Assembly: GCF_036967205.1 (NCBI RefSeq)
Contig: NZ_CP146022.1
Location: forward strand, 7,626,001 to 7,690,000
Direction of reading: 5' to 3'
Source of the DNA: Streptomyces sp. Q6
GTDB taxonomy: Bacteria > Actinomycetota > Actinomycetes > Streptomycetales > Streptomycetaceae
DNA length: 64,000 nt
This document shows positions 8,413 to 17,945 of this stretch, one piece after another. How positions within the stretch are numbered: the stretch's first letter is position 1; every line of letters starts with the position of its first letter. The position numbers and the translations under genes were made by a program. Below the pieces are notes generated by a model, which ran no database searches, had not been told where the DNA came from, and worked only from the letters and a program-made list of their open reading frames with translations.

Positions 8413-9114
8413 TCAGTCCGGGACGTAGACCGTGAGCCACTCCGCCTCGCGCGGCCGATAGTCGTGACGGTCCATCAGGCCCGCGACGATCGCCGGGACA
8501 TGGCCGGCTCCGTAGACGACGGCCACGCGGATCGGCTCGTCGGCGCGCGCGTCCAGGATCGCGCCCAGGGCATCCAGGAGCCGCCGGTCGCGCCGGTCGG
8601 TCATCGCGTGTTCCACGTCGCTGTCCGCGAGCATCTCCGCGCGCGCCGTCGCGGGCAGATCGTCGACCGCCAGGTCCTCGTCGAGGAACGCGCGCGGACC
8701 GCGCAGCGCGAACACCAGGCCCATCACCGGAGCCGCGACCAGGAGCAGCACGTACGTCCACCGGGGCAGTTCCTTGAGGTCGGCGATCGCCTCCGCCGCC
8801 GTGACGTCCGGATGGATCACCGGCACCGACTCGGGAAGCAGCGCGTCGTCCCTCTGCTCCGCGAGGCCGTTGCGCCGGCGGCGCGGCGCGAACCGGTAGG
8901 CGAGCGTGAGCGTGCTCACCGCGGCCGACTTCCCCCGGATCCCCTCCAGGACGATGAGGTCGCACGTCCGCAGCCGCCTGCGCACCTGGGAGTAGAACGT
9001 CGGCGAGGCCACGTGCAGCATCGGGAAGACCACGAACTCCAGCGGCGTCCCCCTCCGCCGCAGGGTGATGACGGCGGAACGCACCGCGTACCCGGTCACT
9101 TCGATGATCTGCAT
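8413..9114 (-). CDS. TraB/GumN-like protein with membrane segment
   Basis: A 233-aa protein resembling the TraB/PrgY/GumN group. The N-terminus LEFVVFPMLHVASPTFYSQV and LIVLEGIRGKS match the conserved first motifs, and the C-terminal VAVVYGAGHVPAIVAGL is the GxGH-type motif of the fold. A hydrophobic stretch (WTYVLLLVAAPVMGLVFAL, about 117-135) may anchor it. The ATG at 9112-9114 fits the motif spacing and has a G-rich ribosome site; longer frames upstream lack family similarity. These proteins are suspected metalloproteases or pheromone-shutdown factors. Function here is unknown. Confidence 0.65.
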   Translation of the reverse strand: MQIIEVTGYAVRSAVITLRRRGTPLEFVVFPMLHVASPTFYSQVRRRLRTCDLIVLEGIRGKSAAVSTLTLAYRFAPRRRRNGLAEQRDDALLPESVPVIHPDVTAAEAIADLKELPRWTYVLLLVAAPVMGLVFALRGPRAFLDEDLAVDDLPATARAEMLADSDVEHAMTDRRDRRLLDALGAILDARADEPIRVAVVYGAGHVPAIVAGLMDRHDYRPREAEWLTVYVPD

Positions 9115-9216
9115 GACGACCCCCGTGTACGACGACACGAGTCCGCCCGGGTGTCCGGTTCCGCGGCGCGGGCGCGAGTGGTCAGCGGAGCGCGGTGCGG
9201 AGTCACGCGGGTCGGC

Positions 9217-9232
9217 GTGTACGTTCGTACAC
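9217..9232. promoter_or_regulatory. Inverted repeat upstream of the MFS gene, candidate operator
   Basis: GTGTACG and CGTACAC are perfect 7-bp arms around TT, 56 bp upstream of the MFS start and in the divergent region with the TraB-like gene. The form suits a TetR- or MarR-type repressor of an exporter. No such regulator is adjacent. Confidence 0.5.
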
Positions 9233-9287
9233 ATCCGACTCCGTCCGAGACCCACGCGACCGCGTCGTGTGAGAGAGCACGTCACTC

Positions 9288-10523
9288 ATGGATCTGGCCA
9301 CGCGCCGCCGACGGGCGGCCCTGTTCGTCTTCTTCCTCATACCCGGCCTGTCGATGTCGTCCTGGGTGACGCGCACACCGGACGTCAGGGACCAACTCGG
9401 CGCGTCGACCGCGCAGATGGGGCTGATCCTGTTCGGGCTCTCGGTCGGCTCGATGATCGGCATCCTGTGTTCCGGCGCGCTGGTCGCCCGGTACGGGACC
9501 CGGCCCGTCATGGGCGTCGGCACCGTCCTGGTGGTGCTCAGCGTCGTGGTCATCGGGGTGGGGGCGCTCACCACCTCGCCCTGGGGCGTGGCCGCCGGAC
9601 TCCTCCTCTTCGGCGCGGGGATGGGCGGCGGCGAAGTCGCGATCAACATCGACGGCGCCGAGGTGGAGCAGATCACCGGGCGGACGGTACTGCCCACGCT
9701 GCACGGCTTCTACAGCCTCGGGACCGTCGTCGGAGCGGGCGTCGGCATCCTGTGCACCGCGCTCGCCTTCCCCGTGCAGTGGCACCTCGCCGCCGTCGCC
9801 GTACTCACGGCGGCTCTCTTCGGACACGCCTTCCGCTCCGTCCCGTCCGGGGTCGGCAGGACGCGCGGGACACAGGGCGGTCCGGCCGACGGGGGCGCGG
9901 CGGCCGACACGCAGGTGTGGAAGGACCGGTGGCTGCTCCTGGTCGGCGGCATCATCCTCGCCATGGCGCTCGCCGAAGGCGCCGCGAACGACTGGCTGCC
10001 CCTGCTCATGGTCGACGGCCACGCCATGGCACCCGCCCTGGGCTCCGCCGTCTACACGGGGTTCGCCGCCGCGATGACCCTCGGCCGGTTCGTCGGAGGG
10101 TTCTTCATCGGCCGTCTCGGCCGCAAGCCCGTCGTGCGGGCGAGCGCCGTCTCGGCGACGATCGGCATCGCGCTCGTCGTCTTCTCCGACTCGTCCGCGC
10201 TGGCCGGTGCCGCGGTCCTGTTCTGGGGTCTCGGGGCCTCGCTCGGCTTCCCCGTCGCGCTCTCCGCCGCCGGTGACTCCGGTCCCAACGCGACGGCCCG
10301 GGTCAGCCTCGTGGCGATGATCGGCTACGTCGCGTTCCTCGTCGGACCGCCGAGCCTCGGCTTCCTCGGCGACCACTACGGGCTGCGCTCCGCCATGATC
10401 GTGGTCCTCGCCTTCACCACCGCGGCGATCTTCCTCGCGCCCGCCGTCGGCCGCCGCGCCGACCAGGTCACCCCCGCCGCACCGACGACGTCCGCCGTCG
10501 AGGAGCCCGTCAAGGAGTGCTGA
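9288..10523 (+). CDS. MFS transporter (YbjJ-like)
   Basis: A 411-aa inner-membrane protein with 12 predicted membrane segments. It carries a motif-A-like loop ([13 protein letters not shown]) after the second span and its repeat ([12 protein letters not shown]) in the second half. [16 protein letters not shown] and [16 protein letters not shown] are features of the YbjJ-like MFS branch. The substrate is unknown. It is monocistronic, with a putative operator 56 bp upstream. The ribosome binding site is weak (GAGAG). Confidence 0.85.
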   Translation: MDLATRRRRAALFVFFLIPGLSMSSWVTRTPDVRDQLGASTAQMGLILFGLSVGSMIGILCSGALVARYGTRPVMGVGTVLVVLSVVVIGVGALTTSPWGVAAGLLLFGAGMGGGEVAINIDGAEVEQITGRTVLPTLHGFYSLGTVVGAGVGILCTALAFPVQWHLAAVAVLTAALFGHAFRSVPSGVGRTRGTQGGPADGGAAADTQVWKDRWLLLVGGIILAMALAEGAANDWLPLLMVDGHAMAPALGSAVYTGFAAAMTLGRFVGGFFIGRLGRKPVVRASAVSATIGIALVVFSDSSALAGAAVLFWGLGASLGFPVALSAAGDSGPNATARVSLVAMIGYVAFLVGPPSLGFLGDHYGLRSAMIVVLAFTTAAIFLAPAVGRRADQVTPAAPTTSAVEEPVKEC

Positions 10524-10854
10524 GGCAGGGGTGTGTGCGGCCCGGTCGGCCGGGGTGTGTCGTGCACCGGCGGTCCATGGCGACCGGTGCCGCGCTGTGG
10601 GCCTTCGCCCCCGGCGCAGGGCTTCTCACGCTGACTCCCGGTTCGGCCTCGTCCGGTCCGTCGTCGTCATCGGCCTCCGGCTCGCGCTCGGCGACCGACG
10701 GCCCGCTCCCTCCCGTACGACGCGGCGGCCACCACCACGGACCCCGTCCCGACCATGGTCCCGGGCCACATACCGGCCGGGCGCTCCCGAGGCGAAGGTG
10801 GAGGGCACCGGGCAGGTCATCGGGCCGAGCCGAGCGGAGAGGGAGCGAGAAGAC
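10524..10854. other. Intergenic region upstream of the CoA-transferase genes
   Basis: 331 bp with no supported gene. A frame from about 10577 begins with a vaguely signal-like stretch but continues as low-complexity Ser/Gly/Arg sequence and has no ribosome binding site, so it is not called. The region probably holds the promoter of the CoA-transferase operon; a clear ribosome site (GAGGGAGCGAG) is at its right end. Confidence 0.4.
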
Positions 10855-11616
10855 ATGGACAAGGTGGTGGATTCGGCCGCGGTCGCCGTGGCCGACATCC
10901 CGGACGGGGCGACGCTCGCCGTCGGGGGGTTCGGGCTGTGCGGGATCCCGTCGACACTGATCGCCGCGCTGACCCGCACCGAACGGTCGGGGCTGCGGGT
11001 GGTGTCCAACAACTGCGGTGTGGACGACTGGGGTCTCGGCCTGCTCCTCGCGGCCGGCCGGATCGCCCGGATGACGTCGTCGTACGTGGGGGAGAACAAG
11101 GAGTTCGCGCGGCAGTACCTCTCCGGCGAACTGGAGGTGGAACTCACCCCGCAGGGCACGCTCGCCGAGCGGTTGCGCGCCGGGGGCAGCGGCATCCCCG
11201 CCTTCTTCACCCCGGCGGGCGTGGGCACCCAGGTCGAGGAGGGCGGCCTCCCGTGGCGGTACGCCGCCGACGGCAGCGTCGCCGTGGCCTCACCGCCCAA
11301 GGAGGTACGGGAGTTCGCCGGCCGCCGGTACCTGATGGAGGAGTCCATCACCGCCGACTTCGCGCTGGTCCGCGCCGAGGTCGCCGACCGGCACGGCAAC
11401 TGCGTGTTCCACAGCGCCGCGCGCAACTTCAACCCGCTCGCCGCGATGGCGGGCCGCACCACCCTGGTCGAAGCCGAACGCATCGTCGAGGCGGGGGAGT
11501 TGGACCCGGACGCCGTCCATCTGCCCGGCGTGTACGTCGACCGGATCGTCGCCGCCGACCCCACCGACAAGCGCGTCGAGCGCCGCACTGTCCGCCCCGC
11601 CGCCCAGGAGGTCTGA
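10855..11616 (+). CDS. scoA: 3-oxoacid CoA-transferase subunit A
   Basis: A 253-aa alpha subunit of the two-subunit succinyl-CoA:3-ketoacid CoA-transferase family (ScoA/PcaI/AtoD type). It opens with the glycine-rich [17 protein letters not shown] and carries [17 protein letters not shown] and [13 protein letters not shown]. The ATG at 10855 has GAGGGAGCGAG upstream. The enzyme moves CoA from succinyl-CoA to acetoacetate or a similar ketoacid. The beta subunit starts four bases after the stop. A 3-hydroxybutyrate dehydrogenase in the same locus points to ketone-body use rather than beta-ketoadipate. Confidence 0.92.
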   Translation: MDKVVDSAAVAVADIPDGATLAVGGFGLCGIPSTLIAALTRTERSGLRVVSNNCGVDDWGLGLLLAAGRIARMTSSYVGENKEFARQYLSGELEVELTPQGTLAERLRAGGSGIPAFFTPAGVGTQVEEGGLPWRYAADGSVAVASPPKEVREFAGRRYLMEESITADFALVRAEVADRHGNCVFHSAARNFNPLAAMAGRTTLVEAERIVEAGELDPDAVHLPGVYVDRIVAADPTDKRVERRTVRPAAQEV

Positions 11617-11619
11617 GCC

Positions 11620-12270
11620 ATGGCACTCGACCGCGACCGGCTCGCCGCCCGCGCCGCCCGTGAACTGCGCGACGGGCAGTACGTGAACCTCGGTATCGGC
11701 CTGCCCACGCTGATCCCGAACCACCTCCCCGACGACATCCACGTCGTCCTGCACTCCGAGAACGGCGTCCTCGGCGTCGGCCCCTATCCCGTGGCGGGCA
11801 CCGAGGACCCCGACCTGATCAACGCGGGCAAGGAGACGGTCACCCTGCGGCGCGGATCCTCGTCCTTCGACTCCGCCGTCTCCTTCGGGATGATCCGCGC
11901 CGGCCGCATCGACGTGTCCGTGCTCGGCGCGATGCAGGTGTCGGCCGGCGGTGACCTCGCGAACTGGATGATCCCCGGGAAGACGGTCAAGGGGATGGGC
12001 GGCGCCATGGACCTGGTGCACGGGGCGCGCCGCCTGATCGTCGTCATGGAGCACACCGCGAAGGACGGCACCCCGAAGATCGTCGACGAGCTGAGCCTGC
12101 CCGCCACCGGGCGCGGCGTCGTGCACCGGATCATCACCGACCTCGCCGTCGTCGACGTGACACCGGAGGGTCTCGTCCTGGCCGAACTCGCCCCGGGCGT
12201 CACCGTCGACGACGTCCGGGCGGCCACCGTCCCCGAGCTGCGGGTCCCGGCGGGCGTCGCGGCCGTCTGA
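11620..12270 (+). CDS. scoB: 3-oxoacid CoA-transferase subunit B
   Basis: A 216-aa beta subunit with the catalytic glutamate in [11 protein letters not shown] (about 46-56), preceded by [27 protein letters not shown]-type sequence ([15 protein letters not shown]) and the C-terminal FDVTPEGL-like [14 protein letters not shown] are also conserved. The Glu forms the acyl-CoA thioester intermediate. It is coupled to subunit A. The stop is eight bases from the stop of the convergent regulator gene. Confidence 0.93.
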   Translation: MALDRDRLAARAARELRDGQYVNLGIGLPTLIPNHLPDDIHVVLHSENGVLGVGPYPVAGTEDPDLINAGKETVTLRRGSSSFDSAVSFGMIRAGRIDVSVLGAMQVSAGGDLANWMIPGKTVKGMGGAMDLVHGARRLIVVMEHTAKDGTPKIVDELSLPATGRGVVHRIITDLAVVDVTPEGLVLAELAPGVTVDDVRAATVPELRVPAGVAAV

Positions 12271-12278
12271 TCGCCCGC

Positions 12279-14222
12279 TCAGCCGCGGTGGCCCGCCTGT
12301 GAGACGAGGTGGATGCGCAGCGCCAGCTGGATCTCCAGGGCGCGCTCCGGGCTCTCCCAGTCGCGTCCCAGGAGCGCGCCGATCCGCTCGATGCGCTGCA
12401 CCACCGTGTTGACGTGGACGTGCAGCAGATCCTTGGCGCGGATATGGCTGCCGTTGACGGCGAAGTGCGCCTGCAACGTGCGGACCAGCTCGGTGCCCCG
12501 GCGCTCGTCCCACTCCAGGACGGGCCCGAGGACCCTGCGCACGAAGCTCGCCGTGTCCTGCTCCTTGCCCAGGAGGACGCCGAGGAAGCCCAGATCGGCG
12601 GCGCAGGCCCCGTCGCCGCCGAGCCCGAGCACCCGCATCGCGCTCAGGCAGCGGCGCCCCTCGGTGTAGAAGCCGGGCAGTGCTGCCGGGTCCTCGCACG
12701 GGCCCGCGGCGACGACGCTGACGGGGGCGCCGAGTCCCTGCGCGAGGTGGTCGGCGGCGGCGCGGGCGGCGAGGCCCGGCTCCGTGCCGTCGTCGGGGAC
12801 GAGCAGGACGGCGCGCTGCTCGTACTCGCAGCACAGGCCCTCCTTGCCGAAGAGATACCGCTGGGCCGCTGCCGTCAGCTTGTCGTTCGACTCCGTCACC
12901 GCCTCGGCGACCAGGACGAGGTGCGGACGGTTCAGATCGACACCGAGCCGGTGGCCGCGCTCGGCGAGCAGGACGGGATCGCGCCCGGCCCCGTCGAGCA
13001 GATCGGTCAGGAGTCCGCCGCGCACCCGGTTCTCCGTCTCGGCGACGGTACGGCGCAGCAGCAGGAGCAGCGCGGTGATCGTGCCGGCGCGCTCGAACAG
13101 GCGGCGGTCGGGGCCGTCGAGGTCCGGGCGGCCGTGGAAGGCGAGGCTGCCGAGAAGTTCCTGACCGGCGAGGACGGCGCAGTACCAGACGTCTCCCGCG
13201 CGCACGGAACGGCCCTCGGCGCGGGCCCGGCCGACAGCCGTCCTGAGCGCCTCCTGGTCCGGCGCCGTCATCTCCGTACCGCTGTCCGACCGGGCGAGGA
13301 CGTCGCCGCGCGGGTCGAAGATGGTCAGCCGGCCGCCGAGGAACCCGGCCACCGCCTCGGCGACTTCGGACACCTCCGAGCCGCGCAGGACGAGATCGGT
13401 GAGCCGGTCGTGGGCCTCCGCCGCGCGCTGCGTCGACGTCGCGTGCGCCTGGATGACGGCGTTGGCCTCCGTCAGTTCGGCGGCCGCCGCCTTGGCCTCG
13501 GCGAGCGCCTTCGCCGTGTCGATGGCGATCGCGGCGTGCGCGGCGAGCGAGCCGAGCAGCGCCACCTCGTCGGGCGAGAAGCTCCGCGGGCCGCGGTCGG
13601 ACGCGAACAGGACCCCGATGACGTCCCGGCCGCCGGCCCTCCCGGGACCGAGGATCAGCGGCACGCCGAGGATGGCCACCAGCCCCTCGTCCAGGACGCC
13701 GTGGTCGATGGTCCGGGTGTGCCGGAAGCGCTCGTCCGTGCGGTAGTCGGGGGAGGCGTAGGGCCGCCGGGTCTGCGCGACGAGGCCGCCGAGGCCCTCG
13801 CCCAGCTGAAGCCGGAGCTGCTGGAAGGCGAGCGACACCGAGCCGTCCGTGACCCGCATGAAGGTGTCCTCGGTCGCCTCGTCGACCAGGGTGAGGTAGG
13901 CGGTGTCCGTGCCGAGGAGCGTTCTCGCGCGGCGCACGATCGAGTGCAGGACGGCGTCGAGGTCGCGCAGCGCGGCGAGGTCGCCCGCGGTGTCGAACAG
14001 GGCGGTGAGCTCGGCCTCGCGGCGGCGCTGGCGGCGCAGCACCTGCCGGACGCCGAGGGCGGTGGAGACCGCCCGGTCGACCTCCCGCAGGTCCGCTTCG
14101 CCGACGCCGTCGGCGCGGGCCCGCGCGGCCACGGCCATGTACTCCTCGGCGGACGCCTCGGTGCTCAGCAGTTCCACGAGGTGTCCGAGGGCGGCGGCGG
14201 AGCGGGTGGCGAGCTGGGGCAT
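12279..14222 (-). CDS. GAF-domain PucR-type transcriptional regulator
   Basis: A 647-aa regulator. The order is a helical N-terminus, a GAF sensor domain at about 60-230 (LLGTDTAYLTLVDE, GLGGLVAQTRRPYASPDY, HAAIAIDTAKALAEAKAAAAE), a coiled stretch, a PucR-like middle region and a C-terminal HTH_30 helix-turn-helix (RAKDLLHVHVNTVVQRIERI). It sits between the CoA-transferase genes (convergent) and the dehydrogenase gene (same strand, 86 bp upstream), so it is the likely activator for 3-hydroxybutyrate/acetoacetate use. The ligand may be a ketone body or acyl-CoA; that is inference. Confidence 0.88.
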   Translation of the reverse strand: MPQLATRSAAALGHLVELLSTEASAEEYMAVAARARADGVGEADLREVDRAVSTALGVRQVLRRQRRREAELTALFDTAGDLAALRDLDAVLHSIVRRARTLLGTDTAYLTLVDEATEDTFMRVTDGSVSLAFQQLRLQLGEGLGGLVAQTRRPYASPDYRTDERFRHTRTIDHGVLDEGLVAILGVPLILGPGRAGGRDVIGVLFASDRGPRSFSPDEVALLGSLAAHAAIAIDTAKALAEAKAAAAELTEANAVIQAHATSTQRAAEAHDRLTDLVLRGSEVSEVAEAVAGFLGGRLTIFDPRGDVLARSDSGTEMTAPDQEALRTAVGRARAEGRSVRAGDVWYCAVLAGQELLGSLAFHGRPDLDGPDRRLFERAGTITALLLLLRRTVAETENRVRGGLLTDLLDGAGRDPVLLAERGHRLGVDLNRPHLVLVAEAVTESNDKLTAAAQRYLFGKEGLCCEYEQRAVLLVPDDGTEPGLAARAAADHLAQGLGAPVSVVAAGPCEDPAALPGFYTEGRRCLSAMRVLGLGGDGACAADLGFLGVLLGKEQDTASFVRRVLGPVLEWDERRGTELVRTLQAHFAVNGSHIRAKDLLHVHVNTVVQRIERIGALLGRDWESPERALEIQLALRIHLVSQAGHRG

Positions 14223-14308
14223 GACGAGAACCTCGGGGAGGGAAGGGCACGCGCCCCGCGACGGGGACGCACCCGCGAGTGGGGGGGCGGGGAGGGGCGA
14301 TCGGGCGC

Positions 14309-15127
14309 TCAGTGCGCGGTCCAGCCGCCGTCCAGCGGCAGCGACGTGCCGGTGACGAAGCCGGCGTTCTCGGAGCACAGCCACAGCACCGCGGCGGCGA
14401 CCTCCGCCGGCTCGATCAGCCGCTTGATCGCGCTGCGCTCCAGCATGATCCTCTCCAGGACCTCCGACTCGGCGATGCCGTGCGCGCGCGCCTGGTCGGA
14501 GATCTGCGCCTCGACCATGGGGGTGCGTACGTAACCGGGGTTCACGCAGTTCGAGGTGACTCCGTGCGGCGCGCCCTCCAGCGCGGCGACCTTGCTGAGC
14601 CCTTCCATCGCGTGCTTGGCGGCCACATAGGCGCCCTTGAACGGCGAGGCCCGCAGCCCGTGCACGGACGAGAGGTTCACGATGCGGCCCCACCCCTGCG
14701 CGTACATGTGGGGCAGGGTGTGCCGGATGATGCGGAACGGCGCCTCGACCATGATCCGCTGGATGAGGGCGAAGCGCTCCGGCGGGAACTCGTGCAGCGG
14801 CGCGACGTGCTGGAGTCCGGCGTTGTTGACGACGATGTCGACGGCGGTGGGGAGCAGGTCGACGGCGGACGGGTCGGCCAGGTCGCTGACGCAGGCCGTG
14901 CCGCCGATCTCCCCGGCCACCTGGTCGGCGGCCTTCTTCGCCACGTCGAGGACGTACACATGGGCCCCGGCGTCGGCGAGGGCGACGGCGCAGGCGCGTC
15001 CGATGCCGCTCGCCGCACCGGTCACCAGAGCGGTCCGGCCTGCGAGGAAGCGGCCTGCGGCGCCGGACGCGACAGGGCCGGCGAGGGGGGCGGTGGCGTC
15101 GCCCTCAGGGGAGCGGGTGGTGTTCAT
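14309..15127 (-). CDS. 3-hydroxybutyrate dehydrogenase (SDR family)
   Basis: A 272-aa short-chain dehydrogenase. The NAD-binding TGAASGIGRA is at about 36-45, NNAG follows, the catalytic Ser is in NLSSVHG, and YVAAK gives the Tyr-X3-Lys. The C-terminal GTSLPLDGGWTAH matches 3-hydroxybutyrate dehydrogenases. A ~28-residue lead precedes the Rossmann fold. It oxidises 3-hydroxybutyrate to acetoacetate, which the adjacent CoA-transferase would activate. The specific substrate is assigned from both family match and context. Confidence 0.88.
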   Translation of the reverse strand: MNTTRSPEGDATAPLAGPVASGAAGRFLAGRTALVTGAASGIGRACAVALADAGAHVYVLDVAKKAADQVAGEIGGTACVSDLADPSAVDLLPTAVDIVVNNAGLQHVAPLHEFPPERFALIQRIMVEAPFRIIRHTLPHMYAQGWGRIVNLSSVHGLRASPFKGAYVAAKHAMEGLSKVAALEGAPHGVTSNCVNPGYVRTPMVEAQISDQARAHGIAESEVLERIMLERSAIKRLIEPAEVAAAVLWLCSENAGFVTGTSLPLDGGWTAH

Positions 15128-15351
15128 GACCGTCACGGTAGGCAGCGGACCGACCCCGGCACATGGTGCGGGAGCCCATGCCCGGGGCGGGTCACCTGGT
15201 GGCGCCGCACATGGATCGGCCTCACGCGCACCGGGGCGCCGCCGCTGTGCGCGGCTCGCGGACCAGGGCGTACGGGACGTCCGCGAGCCGCAGCCGGTCC
15301 GCCTGGTGCACGCGGCGGGGGCAATACCGGGGATCGGCCCGCCCGTCGCCC

Positions 15352-16590
15352 ATGCTCGACCGCATGGACAACACCGCCGACACCGCCGACACCCCCGTAC
15401 CCCCACCGGACGCCCCGGTGGCCGACGCGACCGCGGAGGAGCGGCACGCGTCGTGGACCGAGCTCTTCTTCGACCTCGTCGTCGTCGCGGGCATCGGGAT
15501 GCTGGCCCATCTGCTGCACGACGTCGGCTCGGCGACGGACGTCTACGTCTACGTGGTGCTCTACCTGGCGTTCTGGACGGCCTGGGCGGACTTCGTCATG
15601 TACGGGAACGTCGCGGGCGAGCGGGTGCGCACGACCAGCATGCTCGCGGCGATGGTCCTGCTCGCGGTGATGGTCGCCGCCGTGCCCGAGGTCAGGGACG
15701 CGCACGGCGCCGCCTTCGCCCTCGCGTACGTCGGGCTGCGGCTGCTCGGGGACCGGATGTGGCGCCGCGGGCAGGTCGTCGTCGACTGGCCGCTGGTGCA
15801 GCTGGGCTTCGGCACGGTGCCGTGGATGGTGTCCGTGTTCGTGGACGCGCCGTGGCGGTACGCGCTGTGGGGTCTCGGCATCGCCGTCGACCTCACCGTC
15901 ATGTTCGCCGTCTCCGGCACCCGGATCCTCAAGGGCGCGCGGGACCGCATGGAGCACATCCGGCGGACCACCCCGGAGCGGGCCGCGGGCATGGAGGTCA
16001 GCGCGCTGCGCACGGACCCCGCCCACCTCGCCGAACGACTGGGCCTGTACGTGATCATCGTGCTCGGCGAAGGCCTGATCCAGGTCATCGACGAGGCGTC
16101 CGAGGCCGAGTGGGACCTCACCCTCGGCGGGGTGACGGCCGGTGCCTTCGCGCTGCTCGTGGCGATCTGGGTGCTCTCGGTGCGCTACGGCTACGCGGCC
16201 GTGCCGCATCTCTCGCCCACCCGGCTGCCCGTGCGGATCGCCATGGCGCTGCACTGCTTCAGCACTGGCGCGCTCGCCGTGCTCGCGACCGGCCTCGGCG
16301 CGGCCGTCGCGCACGTCCACGGTGAACTTCCGGCGCACGTACGGTGGTTGTTGTGCGGGGCGCTGGCCTTCTACTTCGCCCTGGTGTCGCTGACGGCGGC
16401 GCTGCTGGTGGGCGTGCGGTGGCTCCTGTCGAGCGCGCTCCAGTGCACCCTCGCCCCGCTGGTCCTCGGTGCCGTCGGGGGCGGGCTCGGCGCGGTGGCG
16501 CTGGTGTGGGTGCTGGCGGGGATCGCGTACTGGCAGGTGCTGTGGGTGCTCCGGCCGATGCCCTCGCGGCGGCGCTCGCGCGCACGGTAG
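15352..16590 (+). CDS. Low temperature requirement protein A (LtrA)-like membrane protein
   Basis: A 412-aa integral membrane protein with 9-11 hydrophobic segments. The family signature HASWTELFFDLVVVAGI lies near residue 35, with TWADFVMYGN-type sequence and LGLYVIIVLGEGLIQVI in the second half. No strong ribosome site is visible; ATG at 15352 and ATG at 15364 are both possible and differ by four residues. The family was named for a Listeria cold-growth locus but its biochemical role is unclear. It stands alone, ending at a strong bidirectional terminator. Confidence 0.85.
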   Translation: MLDRMDNTADTADTPVPPPDAPVADATAEERHASWTELFFDLVVVAGIGMLAHLLHDVGSATDVYVYVVLYLAFWTAWADFVMYGNVAGERVRTTSMLAAMVLLAVMVAAVPEVRDAHGAAFALAYVGLRLLGDRMWRRGQVVVDWPLVQLGFGTVPWMVSVFVDAPWRYALWGLGIAVDLTVMFAVSGTRILKGARDRMEHIRRTTPERAAGMEVSALRTDPAHLAERLGLYVIIVLGEGLIQVIDEASEAEWDLTLGGVTAGAFALLVAIWVLSVRYGYAAVPHLSPTRLPVRIAMALHCFSTGALAVLATGLGAAVAHVHGELPAHVRWLLCGALAFYFALVSLTAALLVGVRWLLSSALQCTLAPLVLGAVGGGLGAVALVWVLAGIAYWQVLWVLRPMPSRRRSRAR

Positions 16591-16598
16591 TCGCGGCG

Positions 16599-16647
16599 GG
16601 TGCGGGCGGTCAGCTCGGCCCCGTGGTCCGAGCTGACCGCCCGCACC
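16599..16647. terminator. Bidirectional terminator, 20-bp perfect stem
   Basis: 16599-16618 is the exact reverse complement of 16628-16647, with a 9-base loop (CCCCGTGGT). It lies between the stops of the LtrA-like gene (16590) and the convergent secreted-protein gene (16650), the classic place for a shared terminator. There is no T-tract, as is common in Streptomyces. Confidence 0.85.
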
Positions 16648-16649
16648 GG

Positions 16650-17093
16650 TCAGGCGTGCACGTCGACGCCGGTGCGGCAGTCGCTGAACGTGCCCTTCAC
16701 CAGGCAGACCTTCATCGTGTACGTGGCGCCCTCGGCGAGGTTGCCCGTCGCGATGTCCGTGTACGGCGCGGAATACCCGCGGGACGAGGCGACCCGGCCG
16801 GTGCTCAGGGTGACCTCGATGCCGTAGCCGTCCGCCAGTTGGTCGGAGGCGACCAGAGTGTCCCCGGTGGAGAATCCGAGGTCGCCCGGGTCGGCGGCCC
16901 AGGCGCCGTATCCGGCGTATTCGCCGTTGTTGTAGACATTCACGAGAGCCGATCCGTTGGTGTATTCGTACGTCACGAAATACACGTCCGGTGCCGCGCT
17001 CGCGGGGTTCGCCGGACCGGCCAGCACCAGGCCCGTGGCCAGCGCCGTCGCCGCCGCACCGACCGAGGTCGCCTTCTTGAACCGTGCCTTCAC
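16650..17093 (-). CDS. Small secreted protein of unknown function
   Basis: A 147-aa protein with a clear Sec signal peptide: basic start (VKARFKKATS), a hydrophobic core and cleavage near NPASAA-PDVY. The mature part of ~110 residues is rich in Tyr, Gly and Asp, has no domain I recognise, and ends in a likely disulfide pair (two Cys in VCLVKGTFSDCR). The GTG start is preceded by GAGGG. Its composition suggests a small beta-rich extracellular protein. Function is not assigned. Confidence 0.75.
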   Translation of the reverse strand: MKARFKKATSVGAAATALATGLVLAGPANPASAAPDVYFVTYEYTNGSALVNVYNNGEYAGYGAWAADPGDLGFSTGDTLVASDQLADGYGIEVTLSTGRVASSRGYSAPYTDIATGNLAEGATYTMKVCLVKGTFSDCRTGVDVHA

Positions 17094-17261
17094 GATTGCC
17101 CTCGTCTCGCCAGGAGTTGATGTTGAAGCAGCCACATCATTCAGCGTGGACGAGGGCGAGCGCAGTTCGTTTCCGGACAAACTGAAAGCTATGTGTCTTC
17201 TGTGACCGCGCGCCGGTCGCATCGCGGAGACCGGCGGTGCGCGGGACCACGGACCGGAAGG

Positions 17262-17945
17262 TCATTCGGGCGGCAGAATGTCCGCCAGCGCCCGCATGAC
17301 CGGCTCCCGCCGGATGTCGATATGGGTGAACGTGAGGGCCTCCGCGAGTCCGGGACGGCCCGCGCCGATCGCCTGACAGATCTGGCGGTGCTCGGCGCAG
17401 TGCCGGTGCGCGCCGTGCGCGGTGCCGGTCAGCCGGAACAGCCAGTGCATCAGGCCGAGGGTCGGCTGGAAGGACGACTGGAGCAGCCGGTTGCCCGTCA
17501 TGGTGATGAGCTCGGCGTGAAAGGCCGTGTTCGCGGCCGCGATGCCGGCCGCGTCACCGCGCAGGGTCGCCGTCTCCGCCGCGTCCATCACCGTACGAAG
17601 ACCGTCGTGAGCGACGCCGCGCGCCACGAGTTCGGCGGCCCGGCGTGCCGCGAAGACTTCCAGACTCAGCCTCAGGTCGAAGAGTTCCTCGACATCGCGC
17701 AGGGTCAGCCGCCGCACGCGTGCGCCGCGCCGCGGTTCCAGGACGACGAGCCCCTCGGTCGCGAGCCGCAGCAGCGCCTCGCGCACCGGGACGCGCGAGA
17801 CGCCGAGCGCCTCCGCGAGGTCCCGCTCGCGAAGGCGCGAGTCCGGCTCGTACGTCCCGGCGTGGATGCCGGCCCGGATCAGCTCCTCGGTCCGCTCCAC
17901 CTGCGAGACGCCGCAGGGGAGTTCGCGTTCCACGGCGAGGGTCAC
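17262..17945 (-). CDS. GntR (FadR subfamily) transcriptional regulator
   Basis: A 227-aa regulator. The winged HTH is in the first ~75 residues (SRLRERDLAEALGVSRVPVREALLRLATEGLV), followed by an all-helical FCD ligand domain with metal-ligand candidates (FHAEL, HRQI, HIDIRR). It overlaps the upstream amidohydrolase stop as GTGA, so the two are co-transcribed. Three GGTATACC sites in the shared promoter further upstream match the TGGTATACCA-type boxes of FadR-subfamily proteins. It is the likely repressor of the divergent ABC importer and its own operon. Confidence 0.9.
   Translation of the reverse strand: MTLAVERELPCGVSQVERTEELIRAGIHAGTYEPDSRLRERDLAEALGVSRVPVREALLRLATEGLVVLEPRRGARVRRLTLRDVEELFDLRLSLEVFAARRAAELVARGVAHDGLRTVMDAAETATLRGDAAGIAAANTAFHAELITMTGNRLLQSSFQPTLGLMHWLFRLTGTAHGAHRHCAEHRQICQAIGAGRPGLAEALTFTHIDIRREPVMRALADILPPE

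Noticed and set aside
10577-10850. Possible small secreted protein upstream of the CoA-transferase genes
   Set aside because: Only a weak signal-like start, no ribosome site, and the rest is low-complexity Ser/Gly/Arg sequence.
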